Of a DNA stretch of 64,000 nt, positions 1-7,955 are shown piece by piece. How positions within the stretch are numbered: position 1 is the stretch's first letter; every line of letters starts with the position of its first letter. Both the position numbers and the translations under genes were made by a program. The notes below the pieces were generated by a model. It was not told the DNA's origin. It was given only the letters and a program-made list of their open reading frames with translations, and made no database searches. Origin of the DNA: JAAYTY01 sp964569245 (GTDB lineage: Bacteria > Fermentibacterota > Fermentibacteria > Fermentibacterales > Fermentibacteraceae). The stretch is from contig CAZMTK010000002.1 in NCBI GenBank assembly GCA_964569245.1, forward strand, positions 124,001 through 188,000. The letters are read 5' to 3'.

Positions 1-440
1 TGGGTCCAGACCTGGAAGTAACCGAAATCGCGTATGGCGAGCCCCTGGCTGGTGCCGGCGAAGATGGAGGTGTCCGGGAGGATGCATCCGACCTGCTGGT
101 TGATGGGCAGCCCCTCGAGCTGGCCGAAGTGCTGGTGATATCCGTCGGGCTCCCAGGCGTCCAGCCCGCCTCCCCATGTACCGATCCAAAGCGTGCCTCC
201 GGCGTCGAACACCGCGGCCCTCACGTCGGAGTGGGGCAGCTCCCCGGGATAGGTCCAGACGGAGTCCCATCGGATCTGGGTGCCGGACAGTGTTCCGAAG
301 GCCACCCCTCCCGAAGTCCCCGCGACGAGCAGATCCCCGTTCAATGCAAGGGCGCCCACGCATCCCAGGTGCGTCCAGTGAGCCCACTGCTCCACAGTAG
401 CAGCCTGAACGACTACCGCCAGCGCCGCTTCCAGGATCAT
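1..440 (-). CDS. Beta-propeller (two-component-regulator-propeller-like) exported protein, N-terminal part
   Basis: The gene is cut by the window edge, so only about 146 N-terminal residues are visible. It starts with a hydrophobic signal-like segment (MILEAALAVVVQAATVEQW). Propeller-blade text follows, with phrases such as GTLWIGTWGGGLDAW and IFAGTSQGLAIRD, as in Reg_prop repeats and in the larger protein at 7952-10189 of the same operon. The ATG overlaps the TGA of the upstream Rmd-like gene as ATGA, with GGAGGAG just before it, so this is the last visible gene of a long minus-strand operon. The protein is probably exported or cell-surface; the ligand is unknown. Whether it ends in a sorting domain like its paralogue cannot be seen. 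Confidence 0.8.
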   Translation of the reverse strand, partial: MILEAALAVVVQAATVEQWAHWTHLGCVGALALNGDLLVAGTSGGVAFGTLSGTQIRWDSVWTYPGELPHSDVRAAVFDAGGTLWIGTWGGGLDAWEPDGYHQHFGQLEGLPINQQVGCILPDTSIFAGTSQGLAIRDFGYFQVWT

Positions 441-1381
441 CTGCTTCTCCTCCACCAGTCGTAGAGCCTGGCAAGGCCCTCGTGGAAATCCACCGCAGGC
501 CTCCATCCGAGTTCCATGAGCCTGGACGGGTCGCCCACCTGGCTGGCGATGTCCGCGGGACGGAGGAGCTCCGGGTCGGTCTCGATCTCCAGCCGCACCC
601 CGGAGATCCCTATTACGGCCTCCAGCACCTCGCCCATCGTACGGCCCCGCCCGCTAGCGACGTTGTACGCCTCCCCCGAGGCTCCTCCCGCGAGGATCGC
701 CGAGTAGGCCGAGGCAACGTCGCTCACGTAGGTATAGTCCCTGACAGCCGACAGGTTGCCCGCCCTGACCGAGCCGGCCCCCGTGGCTGCAGCCTCGACC
801 ACCCTGCGGCAGAACGAGGGAAGGGCGAAATCCGGCGACTGCCCCGGGCCGAAGTGCGGGAACGGCCTCGCAATAACCACGTCGAGCCCGGCGGAGCGGT
901 GCGCCTGGAGCACGGCGATCTCTGCCGCGGCCTTGCTTCCGGCATAGGGGCTCATGGGGTTCGGCGGGGTGGATTCGAGGATCTTCCCTTCCACGGATCC
1001 GTACACTTCGGCCGAGCTGGCGAGAAGCAGCCTCGCACGGCTCGACGCTCCCACGAGGGAGTCCGCCAGGCTCACCGTCCCCATCGCGTTTGCATGGTAG
1101 TAGTCGAGCGCGGCCCCGTGAGACCTCGCGACGGAGGTCATCGCCGCGAGGTGCACGACGAACGCGACATCCGCGAGATCGATAGGCGGAGGCCCGGGCA
1201 GTGTCCAGGCGATCCTCGTCACTCCGTCGGGAACGGCGAAGTCGGTCGTCATGTCCGCGGCGATGTCGCCGGGACCCATCTCGAGCTCCTCCATGAGGAA
1301 TCTGGCCACGAACCCGGCGGCTCCGGTTACGAGAACGGGACCGTCTGCCAGCTCGAATCCCGATGCCGTGACTCTCGACAC
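437..1381 (-). CDS. NAD(P)-dependent sugar-nucleotide epimerase/reductase, Rmd-like (GDP-6-deoxy-D-lyxo-4-hexulose reductase)
   Basis: A 314-residue extended SDR. The nucleotide-binding motif TGAAGFVA lies near residues 19-26 (the third Gly is Ala), SSAEVYG at 122-128, and the catalytic pair Tyr146/Lys150 in YAGSK. The C-terminus (RPADIASQVGDPSRLMELGW, then a DWWR ending) resembles GDP-4-keto-6-deoxy-mannose reductases. In that family the enzyme reduces the product of Gmd to GDP-D-rhamnose, and a gmd gene lies at 30949-31950 of this window. The start is GTG, directly adjoining the murB stop (TGAGTG). A generic GalE/Gmd-family reductase is the alternative; the exact substrate is inferred. Confidence 0.82.
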   Translation of the reverse strand: MSRVTASGFELADGPVLVTGAAGFVARFLMEELEMGPGDIAADMTTDFAVPDGVTRIAWTLPGPPPIDLADVAFVVHLAAMTSVARSHGAALDYYHANAMGTVSLADSLVGASSRARLLLASSAEVYGSVEGKILESTPPNPMSPYAGSKAAAEIAVLQAHRSAGLDVVIARPFPHFGPGQSPDFALPSFCRRVVEAAATGAGSVRAGNLSAVRDYTYVSDVASAYSAILAGGASGEAYNVASGRGRTMGEVLEAVIGISGVRLEIETDPELLRPADIASQVGDPSRLMELGWRPAVDFHEGLARLYDWWRRSR

Positions 1382-2320
1382 TCAGCGAGCCCCCTCCCTG
1401 GCGCAGAGATCCCTGCCGCCCATGTAGACGATCTCTTCGACGAGGGTCGTTCCGGAGGCCGCCTCGACCCTGTCCCTGATAATATCGATGAGACGCACGA
1501 TGTCGGCCGATGTTGCTCCGCCGGTGTTCACTATGAAGTTCGCATGCTTCCGCGAGACCATCGCTCCGCCGCAGATCAGCCCCTTCAGCCCCGCCTCCTC
1601 TATCAGCCGTCCGGGAGGCCGGTCGCCCGAAGGCCGTCTGAACACGCTGCCTGCGCTGGGCATGTCCAGTGGCAGCGTCTCCCTGCGTTTGCGCAGGTGA
1701 CCGGCCGCCTCTGCTCTCAGGCAGGCGGGATCTGCTTCAGGAAGCAGTAGCCTTGCGCGGGCGACCACCCATTCCCCTGACTGGAAGGAGCTCGACCTGT
1801 AGCCGAAACGGCATTCCTCGGCGGAAAACGCCCTGACGGTCCCGCCTGGCCCTATGGCCTCCAGGGATTCCACAAGGCCCGACAGCGACGATCCATAGGC
1901 TCCGGCGTTCATGCAGGCTGCGCCGCCGACAGTCCCGGGGATGCCGGCGGCAAACGAGAGCCCACCGGCTCCCTTCATGCAGGCCGCACCGGCCAGAGGG
2001 GGCAAAGGTGCGGCGGCTCCAGCCTCCACCACGAAGCCTGAGCCGGTCCTGCGCCAGGCCACGGTCGCCAGGGCGCCCGACAGGAGAATGACAGCCCCGT
2101 CGTAGCCGAGGTCCGGAGCCAGAACGTTCGAGCCCCTCCCGAGAACGAACCACGGCACGCCCTCCTCGCCCAGGAGACCCAGCGCGTCGGAAAGCTCCCC
2201 CATAGAGCGAGGCCGGAGAGCGGTGGCGGGCCCGCCCACCCTCCAGGTCGTGAAGTCACGGAGCGCCAGGTCCGATGCCAGTTCGGGGAAACGCTCGAAG
2301 ACGAACCGCCTCGCGCTCAT
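1382..2320 (-). CDS. murB: UDP-N-acetylenolpyruvoylglucosamine reductase (MurB)
   Basis: A 312-residue FAD enzyme that reduces UDP-GlcNAc-enolpyruvate to UDP-MurNAc in the cytoplasmic stage of peptidoglycan synthesis. FAD-site motifs GRGSNVL (61-67) and IPGTVGGA (127-134) are present, as are the short YRSS motif (174-177), GSVFRRP carrying the proton-donor Ser225, HANFIVN (259-265) and the Glu pair 295-296. Length and motifs fit the shorter type-II (Bacillus-like) MurB. The start is the ATG overlapping the upstream GT2 stop (ATGA), preceded by AAGGGGG. A longer open frame upstream is out of phase with the GT2 gene and is not conserved. Its place between a glycosyltransferase and a sugar reductase, rather than in a dcw cluster, is unusual. 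Confidence 0.96.
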   Translation of the reverse strand: MSARRFVFERFPELASDLALRDFTTWRVGGPATALRPRSMGELSDALGLLGEEGVPWFVLGRGSNVLAPDLGYDGAVILLSGALATVAWRRTGSGFVVEAGAAAPLPPLAGAACMKGAGGLSFAAGIPGTVGGAACMNAGAYGSSLSGLVESLEAIGPGGTVRAFSAEECRFGYRSSSFQSGEWVVARARLLLPEADPACLRAEAAGHLRKRRETLPLDMPSAGSVFRRPSGDRPPGRLIEEAGLKGLICGGAMVSRKHANFIVNTGGATSADIVRLIDIIRDRVEAASGTTLVEEIVYMGGRDLCAREGAR

Positions 2321-3249
2321 ATCCCCCTTCCGGAAAGACCTCTGAGCACAGCCCCCACGGACAGGTAGGTGAACATGATGCGGGGCCTTCCGGCCTTCTC
2401 CATCCAGGCGAGCACGCACCTGTACAGGGGGCGAAGCAGGGCGAGCCGCACGGCGAGCCTCACCGGCGCCAATGCTGCGGGTTCCGAGAAAACCGGGGCC
2501 ATCCACCTGCTCCCCAGGAGTCCTCCGGCCTCTGGGTGCGCGTCGAGGAACCTCCTGAGACCGCCCGCTCCGTACTCCGCCATCTTCTCGGAGTGCTTCC
2601 TCACGGTGACCGAATCCAGGTGGTAGGCCCGCACCGTCGGGTCCCTGCAGAACGAGGCGCCCATGCGGAAGAGCCTGTAGCCGAGCTCGGTATCCTCGCC
2701 GCCATAGGTAACTATCGAGGGATCCATCCCTCCGGACTCTATCAGCAGCCTGGTCCTGATGCTCACGTTGCCGGTGACCAGGTGCCTCCACGGCATGGGT
2801 CCCGCCGGGGCCAGGTTGCCGGCCCTCGTGTCGAACCACTTCTGCCACGGAGTCGCCCGGGGCGACCATGCGTTGATCCTCGCTCCTCTGAAGACGTCTG
2901 CCCTGCCGGCCCTGTGGGCATCAGCATGGGCCTTCAGGACGTCAGGAGCGAACCTCAGATCGGCATCTGCCAGAAGCGAGACTGGCCCCTCGGAAGCCTC
3001 TAGTGCGGCGTTTCTGGCCGCGGGTCTGTTTCCGGTGCCCTCCAGCCTGACCACCCTCACCCGGGTGGCTCCGCAGACCTCCAGATCGAACCTCCCGGAC
3101 ACCGGAGGGTCGCTTCCGTCATCCGCGAGAACGAGCTCCCAGTCGAAGTCCAGACCCTCCTGGCCGGCGAGGGATCCCAGGAAAAGGGACATCTCTGCTC
3201 CAGGGTCCCTCACCGGCACCTGAACCGACAGCAGGGTACGCGACATCAT
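2317..3249 (-). CDS. Family 2 glycosyltransferase
   Basis: A 310-residue GT-A enzyme. The N-terminus SVQVPVRDPG leads to a nucleotide-binding ADDGSD stretch, then LLADADLRF, which supplies the metal-binding DxD. The GGEDTELGYRL segment is typical of the acceptor-side ED motif of GT2 and chondroitin/galactosyltransferase-like enzymes. Only a short hydrophobic C-terminus is seen, so it is probably a peripheral inner-membrane protein. The ATG overlaps the upstream flippase stop (ATGA). It likely adds one sugar of the glycan made by this operon; donor and acceptor cannot be told. Confidence 0.9.
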   Translation of the reverse strand: MMSRTLLSVQVPVRDPGAEMSLFLGSLAGQEGLDFDWELVLADDGSDPPVSGRFDLEVCGATRVRVVRLEGTGNRPAARNAALEASEGPVSLLADADLRFAPDVLKAHADAHRAGRADVFRGARINAWSPRATPWQKWFDTRAGNLAPAGPMPWRHLVTGNVSIRTRLLIESGGMDPSIVTYGGEDTELGYRLFRMGASFCRDPTVRAYHLDSVTVRKHSEKMAEYGAGGLRRFLDAHPEAGGLLGSRWMAPVFSEPAALAPVRLAVRLALLRPLYRCVLAWMEKAGRPRIMFTYLSVGAVLRGLSGRGI

Positions 3250-4604
3250 CCAGCCCTCCGAAGAGCGGAGACCAGGGAGAGCGCCGCAGCAGCGCCGGCG
3301 GCAGCGATCCCTGCTCTGAGGACGGGATGGAGCTGCGACACGGGACCGAGCATGGCGGCTATGAGCATGAGTACGGAGATCACCGGAAGGCTCACGGGAA
3401 AGGCACGGCGGCCGATCCAGAAGAGGCTTCCCGCCATGAACACGTTTGTGCCGAGCGTGGCCAGAGCAGCGCCCTGTGCCCCGTACAAGGGGATCAGCCT
3501 CGCATTGAAGAGGATGTTCGCTCCGGCCCCGAAAATGGTGACGAGGGCAATCCAGTCGGTCCTTCCGCTCAGCATGGGGCCCGTCTGCGCTACGACGAAG
3601 AGGGCGTAGATTGCGTTCGCTCCGGCCAGCATGGGAATGACGCGGCCTGCAGGCGCGAAAGCCCCGCCTCCGAGAGAAGAGGCCAGCTCAGGGGAGGCCA
3701 GAGAGAGGATGGAGGCGGCGAGCAGGGCCAGCACCACGAACTGCAATGCGCTCCTGCCCATCCTCTCCGCATCCCTCCTCGAATCGCGATCGCGGAAGAT
3801 GTGGCGGAGCCAGGCCATCCCGAATCCCTGTATCAGCGGCGCGAGCACCATGCAGGCGCTGGTCGCCCACTCGTAGTACCCGCTCTGGCTGAGATCGCCG
3901 CCGATTGACCTGAGCATGGTCATGTCCGCGGATTGCAGCACAAGCAGAGCCAGCCCGGAGGGCACGAAGGGGAGGCTGAAGCGAAGAAGCCCGGAAGGCG
4001 GTTCTCCTCCGCGCTTCGCAAGGGGAAGGGCCATCAGGAGCAGAGCGAGCGACGCCGCCAGGGCGGGCGCCCACCTGGAGGCGAGGAACGGAGCCACGCC
4101 CGGGCCGGCTCTCTTCAGCAGGATGGCGAGAAGCGCGACTGAAGCGGCCGTTCTGAACGACTGTACGGCGAGGTAGGCGCCGGCCCTGCCCTCCCCCCTC
4201 AGGGGCATGGCGAGAACCTGGACCATGGCGGCTCCGGCTCCGAGCAGGAAGCCGTGCAGGAGGAGGGAGGGCTGCTCCAGCCTCAGAATGGAGCAGACCG
4301 GATCCCTGAGGAGGAGCAGCAGCGCACCGAGAACTGCGATGGCCGCTGACGGCATCAGCAGGGCCCGCCGGAGCAGATGCCTCCTGCTCGTCGCTCCGTC
4401 CTGCCAGAAGCGCATCATCCCCATGGGAAAGCCCAGCACCGCGATTCCCGCCACGACGTCCGCAAGGGTTCTCAGCGACCCTACCGCGCCTGCCTCCTCT
4501 GCGGAGAGGCTCGCCGACATGAATGGCAGGAAGGCCAGCATCGCGAGCCCGCCTACTGCAGTGGCAGCAGCGTATAGGATCGTCTCGCGCCTGAGGTCCG
4601 TCAT
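3246..4604 (-). CDS. Wzx-like polysaccharide flippase (MOP superfamily)
   Basis: About 452 residues and almost wholly hydrophobic, with roughly 12-14 predicted helices. It begins MTDLRRETILYAAATAVGGL, the usual amphipathic start and first helix of Wzx/RfbX proteins. Such proteins move undecaprenyl-linked glycans across the inner membrane. The start is the ATG at 4604 overlapping the upstream glycosyltransferase stop as ATGA. About 27 additional in-frame codons upstream lie inside that gene and are not flippase-like. Neighbouring glycosyltransferases on both sides support a lipid-linked oligosaccharide pathway. Confidence 0.9.
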   Translation of the reverse strand: MTDLRRETILYAAATAVGGLAMLAFLPFMSASLSAEEAGAVGSLRTLADVVAGIAVLGFPMGMMRFWQDGATSRRHLLRRALLMPSAAIAVLGALLLLLRDPVCSILRLEQPSLLLHGFLLGAGAAMVQVLAMPLRGEGRAGAYLAVQSFRTAASVALLAILLKRAGPGVAPFLASRWAPALAASLALLLMALPLAKRGGEPPSGLLRFSLPFVPSGLALLVLQSADMTMLRSIGGDLSQSGYYEWATSACMVLAPLIQGFGMAWLRHIFRDRDSRRDAERMGRSALQFVVLALLAASILSLASPELASSLGGGAFAPAGRVIPMLAGANAIYALFVVAQTGPMLSGRTDWIALVTIFGAGANILFNARLIPLYGAQGAALATLGTNVFMAGSLFWIGRRAFPVSLPVISVLMLIAAMLGPVSQLHPVLRAGIAAAGAAAALSLVSALRRAG

Positions 4605-5677
4605 GGACGCTCCCAGCCAAGCTCGCGATAGAGCTCGTGGTACTGCCGGGCGACGGAGAGCCAGTGGTGTCTGCTCCGTATCCACGGAGGGCCTGCGGAG
4701 GCACGGCTTTCGCGGAAATCACGGTCCAGGACCAGCTCCCGCAGGACTCGGCGCAGGGTTTCCGGAGTGGCGAGCACGAAAGGATGGTCCGGAATGAAGG
4801 CGCGATACGACTCGGAGAGGTTGGTGACGGTGGCGATGCCCATCGAAAGCGACTCCAGGGAGTTCACGCCGTAGCCCATGTCTCCGTCGGCTATCTGATC
4901 GATGGCGATGGAGCAGGCGGACTTCACGCGAAGGGCATCGGCATGCGTCATGTTCTCGATCAGCACCAGCTCGACCGGCATCTCTCGCGAGAGATCCTCC
5001 ACGACCGAGACTATCCTGTCGGTCCCCTTCACGGCTCTGATCCGGGGGGCATGGCAGATCCTCACGGGCCCCGGAGGGGGCGAGGCCGGGGGTACGGATT
5101 CCGGGTCGAAGGGGAGGAACATGTACCGCAGATCAGGGAACCTAGAGTACAGGTCGAACTCGCAGGTCGTGTGGACTTCCGTCGCCTCCCACACGGGCCT
5201 GATCGCTCCCCTCATCCTCAGGTCCAGACCGTGGTAGTTTGACAGGACATGCTTCCCGGCGGCTCTTAGCCTCTTCACGTCCCTTCCGTCCCGGAAGAAG
5301 CTCATTCCGCCCTCGAGATGGTAGATGTCGAAATCCATGAGGGAGTAGCGCCTCGAAGCCCCCAGAAGCCTGGGAAGCCAAATCAGCTCCCTGAACGACA
5401 GGAGGATCCGCTCCAGCCGCCCCGGGGTCCACCAGATGCGCTCCCTCGTGCCTGTGAAGGGCACCCTGAGACTCGCGACCCTGAGCGTTCTCTTCACCTT
5501 CCAGAGCCATTCCGCGGGGCCGACGAAGGGGAGGTCGAGACAGATGTCCTCCTCGTACCTGTTCCTGGCCCTGTAGAAGGTCACGAGCCTGCTCTCGTGA
5601 CCGAGAGCCCTGTGGCCTCTTGCGAACAGGGTCAGAACGCCGGTGTAGTTCTGCGGGGAGACATGGAGGATCCTCAC
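4601..5677 (-). CDS. GT-B glycosyltransferase (family 4-like)
   Basis: 358 residues. It opens MRILHVSPQNYTG, the first Rossmann strand typical of GT4. The C-terminal half has the nucleotide-sugar-binding layout: ICHAPRIRAVKGTDRI, then DGDMGYGVNSLESLSMG in the position of the E-x7-E motif, although the first Glu is not obvious. The GTG start overlaps the TGA of the upstream gene (GTGA). No signal or membrane helix is seen, so it should act at the cytoplasmic face. The sugar is unknown. Confidence 0.85.
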   Translation of the reverse strand: MRILHVSPQNYTGVLTLFARGHRALGHESRLVTFYRARNRYEEDICLDLPFVGPAEWLWKVKRTLRVASLRVPFTGTRERIWWTPGRLERILLSFRELIWLPRLLGASRRYSLMDFDIYHLEGGMSFFRDGRDVKRLRAAGKHVLSNYHGLDLRMRGAIRPVWEATEVHTTCEFDLYSRFPDLRYMFLPFDPESVPPASPPPGPVRICHAPRIRAVKGTDRIVSVVEDLSREMPVELVLIENMTHADALRVKSACSIAIDQIADGDMGYGVNSLESLSMGIATVTNLSESYRAFIPDHPFVLATPETLRRVLRELVLDRDFRESRASAGPPWIRSRHHWLSVARQYHELYRELGWERP

Positions 5678-6975
5678 GCCCGGACCCTCCTCGAACGTGT
5701 CAGCGCCGATGCGGTGAAGACGGCTGCAGCGACAGCCTGCAGCGTTCCTGCAGCGGCTCCGGCGGCGGGTGACACTTCAGCGGCGGTGAACGGGAAGAGG
5801 TCGGGAGTGCCGCGCCCCATCCTGGCCAGCGAGGCCGCCAGGGGCGACCGCGAGGGCTGCCAGACCACCGCCTGCCTTGAGGGGTCTTCGAAGGCGTCGG
5901 CGCCGAGGCTCTGCTCCAGCTCTGCAGGGTCGCTCCATACTGCAGCAGCGCTGCAGGCTACGGCCCATGCCCCTGCCGCCATCAGCAGAGGTCCCGCCCT
6001 CCCCGGGGCGGCGAGCGGAACCAGCAGGGGGGGCAGGGCCGTGAACAGGAACCTCGGGCCCCAGCCGGTGCCGCCCGTCCAGTCGCGTATCTGCGAGTGA
6101 AGCAGGAGGGACAGGACGAAAGGCGCGACAATCCGCCAGTCCCTCGCTCTCGCGAGAGCTATGAAGGCTGCGGGCGCATACCAGAACAGGCCCTTGCCGG
6201 GACTGAAAAGCAGCCCTGCCAAGCCTAGGAGACCGGGCGAGAAGGCCATGGCGGGATCCATGGAGTGACCGTCCTCGAACGGCGAGCCGAACCGGACCAT
6301 GTTGTATGCTCCGAGCAGGGCCAGCGCCGCTGCAACACCGGGGGCCAGTCCGGCCAGGCTTCGCCTTCCCCTGACGAGAGAAGGCAGGAACACCACGCTG
6401 TCGAGCCGCACCAGCATCGCCGCCCCCAGGGCCGCGCCAGCGCTCGAATGTCTTCCGTCAATGGACTCGTTCATCGCCGTGACGCAGAAGAAGGCCGCTG
6501 CGGTGACGTCGAACGGCATCCTGCCATAGGCCAGGGCCATTCCGCAGAGGGCGAGAAGGATCATCCTCGTCGTGCCCGGAGCAGAGCCGTTGCATCTCCT
6601 GCAAAGCCCCGACCATGCCGCCACGAGCCCCGCGCTGGCCATGGCGCACAGAACGGCGGCGGCAGGTTTCGCAAGCAGCTCCGAGACGAGGCCGGCCGCT
6701 GCGGCCGGCAGCAGGATCAGCGAGTATCCGGGACCGTGAGGCACATAGCCGTTTTCGTCGAGGCCCTCTACTACCCAGCCGCTCTCGGCGGTGAAGAGCG
6801 GTCTCTGTCCCAGCATGGAGCCGGCGACCTCGAGCTGGGCCACCACGTCGGTGGAGTAGAGGCGGCCGCCGAAGGAGAGCGCCAGAAGGGCGCACCAGGC
6901 GAGGGTAGCCGAACCTCCCGGAATCCGGTCAGTCGGCGGGAGGGCCGGCTTCGGGCCCGCGCCGGTCCGGCTCAG
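5674..6975 (-). CDS. Polytopic membrane protein, GT39/ArnT-like (probable CTG start)
   Basis: An integral membrane protein of about 433 residues with 9-11 hydrophobic segments. Its first loop (YSTDVVAQLEVAGSM, then ENGYVPHGPGYSLILLP) is laid out like lipid-linked-sugar glycosyltransferases of the GT39/GT83 type. The first usable GTG is at 6846, but that start would remove the first membrane helix. The frame stays open to a CTG at 6975-6973 that overlaps the femAB stop as CTGA, the same arrangement as every other junction in this operon, so I prefer CTG. Using 6846 instead gives 390 residues. The substrate is unknown. Confidence 0.75.
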   Translation of the reverse strand: MSRTGAGPKPALPPTDRIPGGSATLAWCALLALSFGGRLYSTDVVAQLEVAGSMLGQRPLFTAESGWVVEGLDENGYVPHGPGYSLILLPAAAAGLVSELLAKPAAAVLCAMASAGLVAAWSGLCRRCNGSAPGTTRMILLALCGMALAYGRMPFDVTAAAFFCVTAMNESIDGRHSSAGAALGAAMLVRLDSVVFLPSLVRGRRSLAGLAPGVAAALALLGAYNMVRFGSPFEDGHSMDPAMAFSPGLLGLAGLLFSPGKGLFWYAPAAFIALARARDWRIVAPFVLSLLLHSQIRDWTGGTGWGPRFLFTALPPLLVPLAAPGRAGPLLMAAGAWAVACSAAAVWSDPAELEQSLGADAFEDPSRQAVVWQPSRSPLAASLARMGRGTPDLFPFTAAEVSPAAGAAAGTLQAVAAAVFTASALTRSRRVRA

Positions 6976-7955
6976 ACTGCGCCCCCGGCCAGGTGGAGAA
7001 CGAGCGTGTCGCGGAAGTGGCCCCTCGCGCTGAAAGACTCCTTGAACCTGCAGAGGCCCCTGTTCACCTCCATGTCCAGCGTGAAGGTGCCCAGGTCGAG
7101 GAACCTGTATCCGCTGTCGCGCGCCCAGGCAATCACCTCGCGGTAGAGCAGGTTGACCGGCCTCTGGGACTGGAAGCGCGCGTCATGAGAGATGTAGAAT
7201 GCAAGCGAGACACGCGGATTGCAGTGGAACATCACCATTCCGGCCAGCACTCCGTCGGGGCCCTTCGCGAGGAACTGCCGGATCCGGTCGTGCCCTACCA
7301 GGGCTCTCAGCTTCTCCAGCTCCTCGAGCGTATGCGTCGGCCGCACGCCGTGCCTGTCCTTGAGATTGGTCTCGAGAACGGGGTAGAAACGGGAAAAGTC
7401 CGGATCTTCCACCACTTCCAGGCCCAGCCTCCTGGCTCTGGCCACGCCCCTGCCGGCCGCGTCGCTGAACGCCAGATCGATGTCGTCCCCCATCCTGGCG
7501 AGGTCTATCACGGCTGTCAGCTCGCGCTTCCTGTATGTGAAGCCCCTGCGGAGCAGGGCGAAGTCGAGGTTGTTGCCGGGACGCCTGAAGTATGCCTGAG
7601 GCGGGAGCGTCATTTCGATGCCGGAGAAGCCGCAGGCCCTGCAGTGCTCCAATATCGCGTCTACAACGCCCTCCACGTCGTCGAGACCGTCTCCGTCTCC
7701 GACGAGAGGGCCTCCCCATGAGGCTCCGGGATATGATCTGAGCCAGACTCCGCCGTCGCGCTCCGAGAGTGCGCCGGTCATCAGGCTTCGCAGTCTTCCA
7801 GATGATTCGATCAGGAGGTGATGGTTGCGGAAGCGGCCTATCGGGTGGTAGTCGAGGAACTCGGGGGTGTGGAAGATGGTCCCGTTGCTCGCGTGCTTGA
7901 CGAGCTCGGACCATGCCTGACGGTCGGAATCCGACGCCTCGCGAGCCTCGATCAT
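6972..7955 (-). CDS. FemAB/GNAT-fold acyltransferase
   Basis: 327 residues related to FemAB and BioF2-like GNAT proteins. Recognisable parts are GTIFHTPEFLDYHPIGRF near residue 26, LRSYPGASWGGPLV, the central DAAGRGVARARRLGLEVV, and the C-terminal acyl-transfer fold with NLLYREVIAWARDSGYRFLD and MEVNRGLCRFKESF. Family members transfer amino acids from tRNA or acyl groups to peptidoglycan or surface glycans. The ATG overlaps the upstream stop as ATGA; a much longer in-frame extension lies wholly within the propeller gene and is discarded. A second FemAB-like gene begins at the right edge of the window. Confidence 0.85.
   Translation of the reverse strand: MIEAREASDSDRQAWSELVKHASNGTIFHTPEFLDYHPIGRFRNHHLLIESSGRLRSLMTGALSERDGGVWLRSYPGASWGGPLVGDGDGLDDVEGVVDAILEHCRACGFSGIEMTLPPQAYFRRPGNNLDFALLRRGFTYRKRELTAVIDLARMGDDIDLAFSDAAGRGVARARRLGLEVVEDPDFSRFYPVLETNLKDRHGVRPTHTLEELEKLRALVGHDRIRQFLAKGPDGVLAGMVMFHCNPRVSLAFYISHDARFQSQRPVNLLYREVIAWARDSGYRFLDLGTFTLDMEVNRGLCRFKESFSARGHFRDTLVLHLAGGAV

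Noticed and set aside
482..1750. 422-codon plus-strand frame over rmd-like and murB genes
   Set aside because: Antisense to two conserved enzymes; no domain-like sequence.
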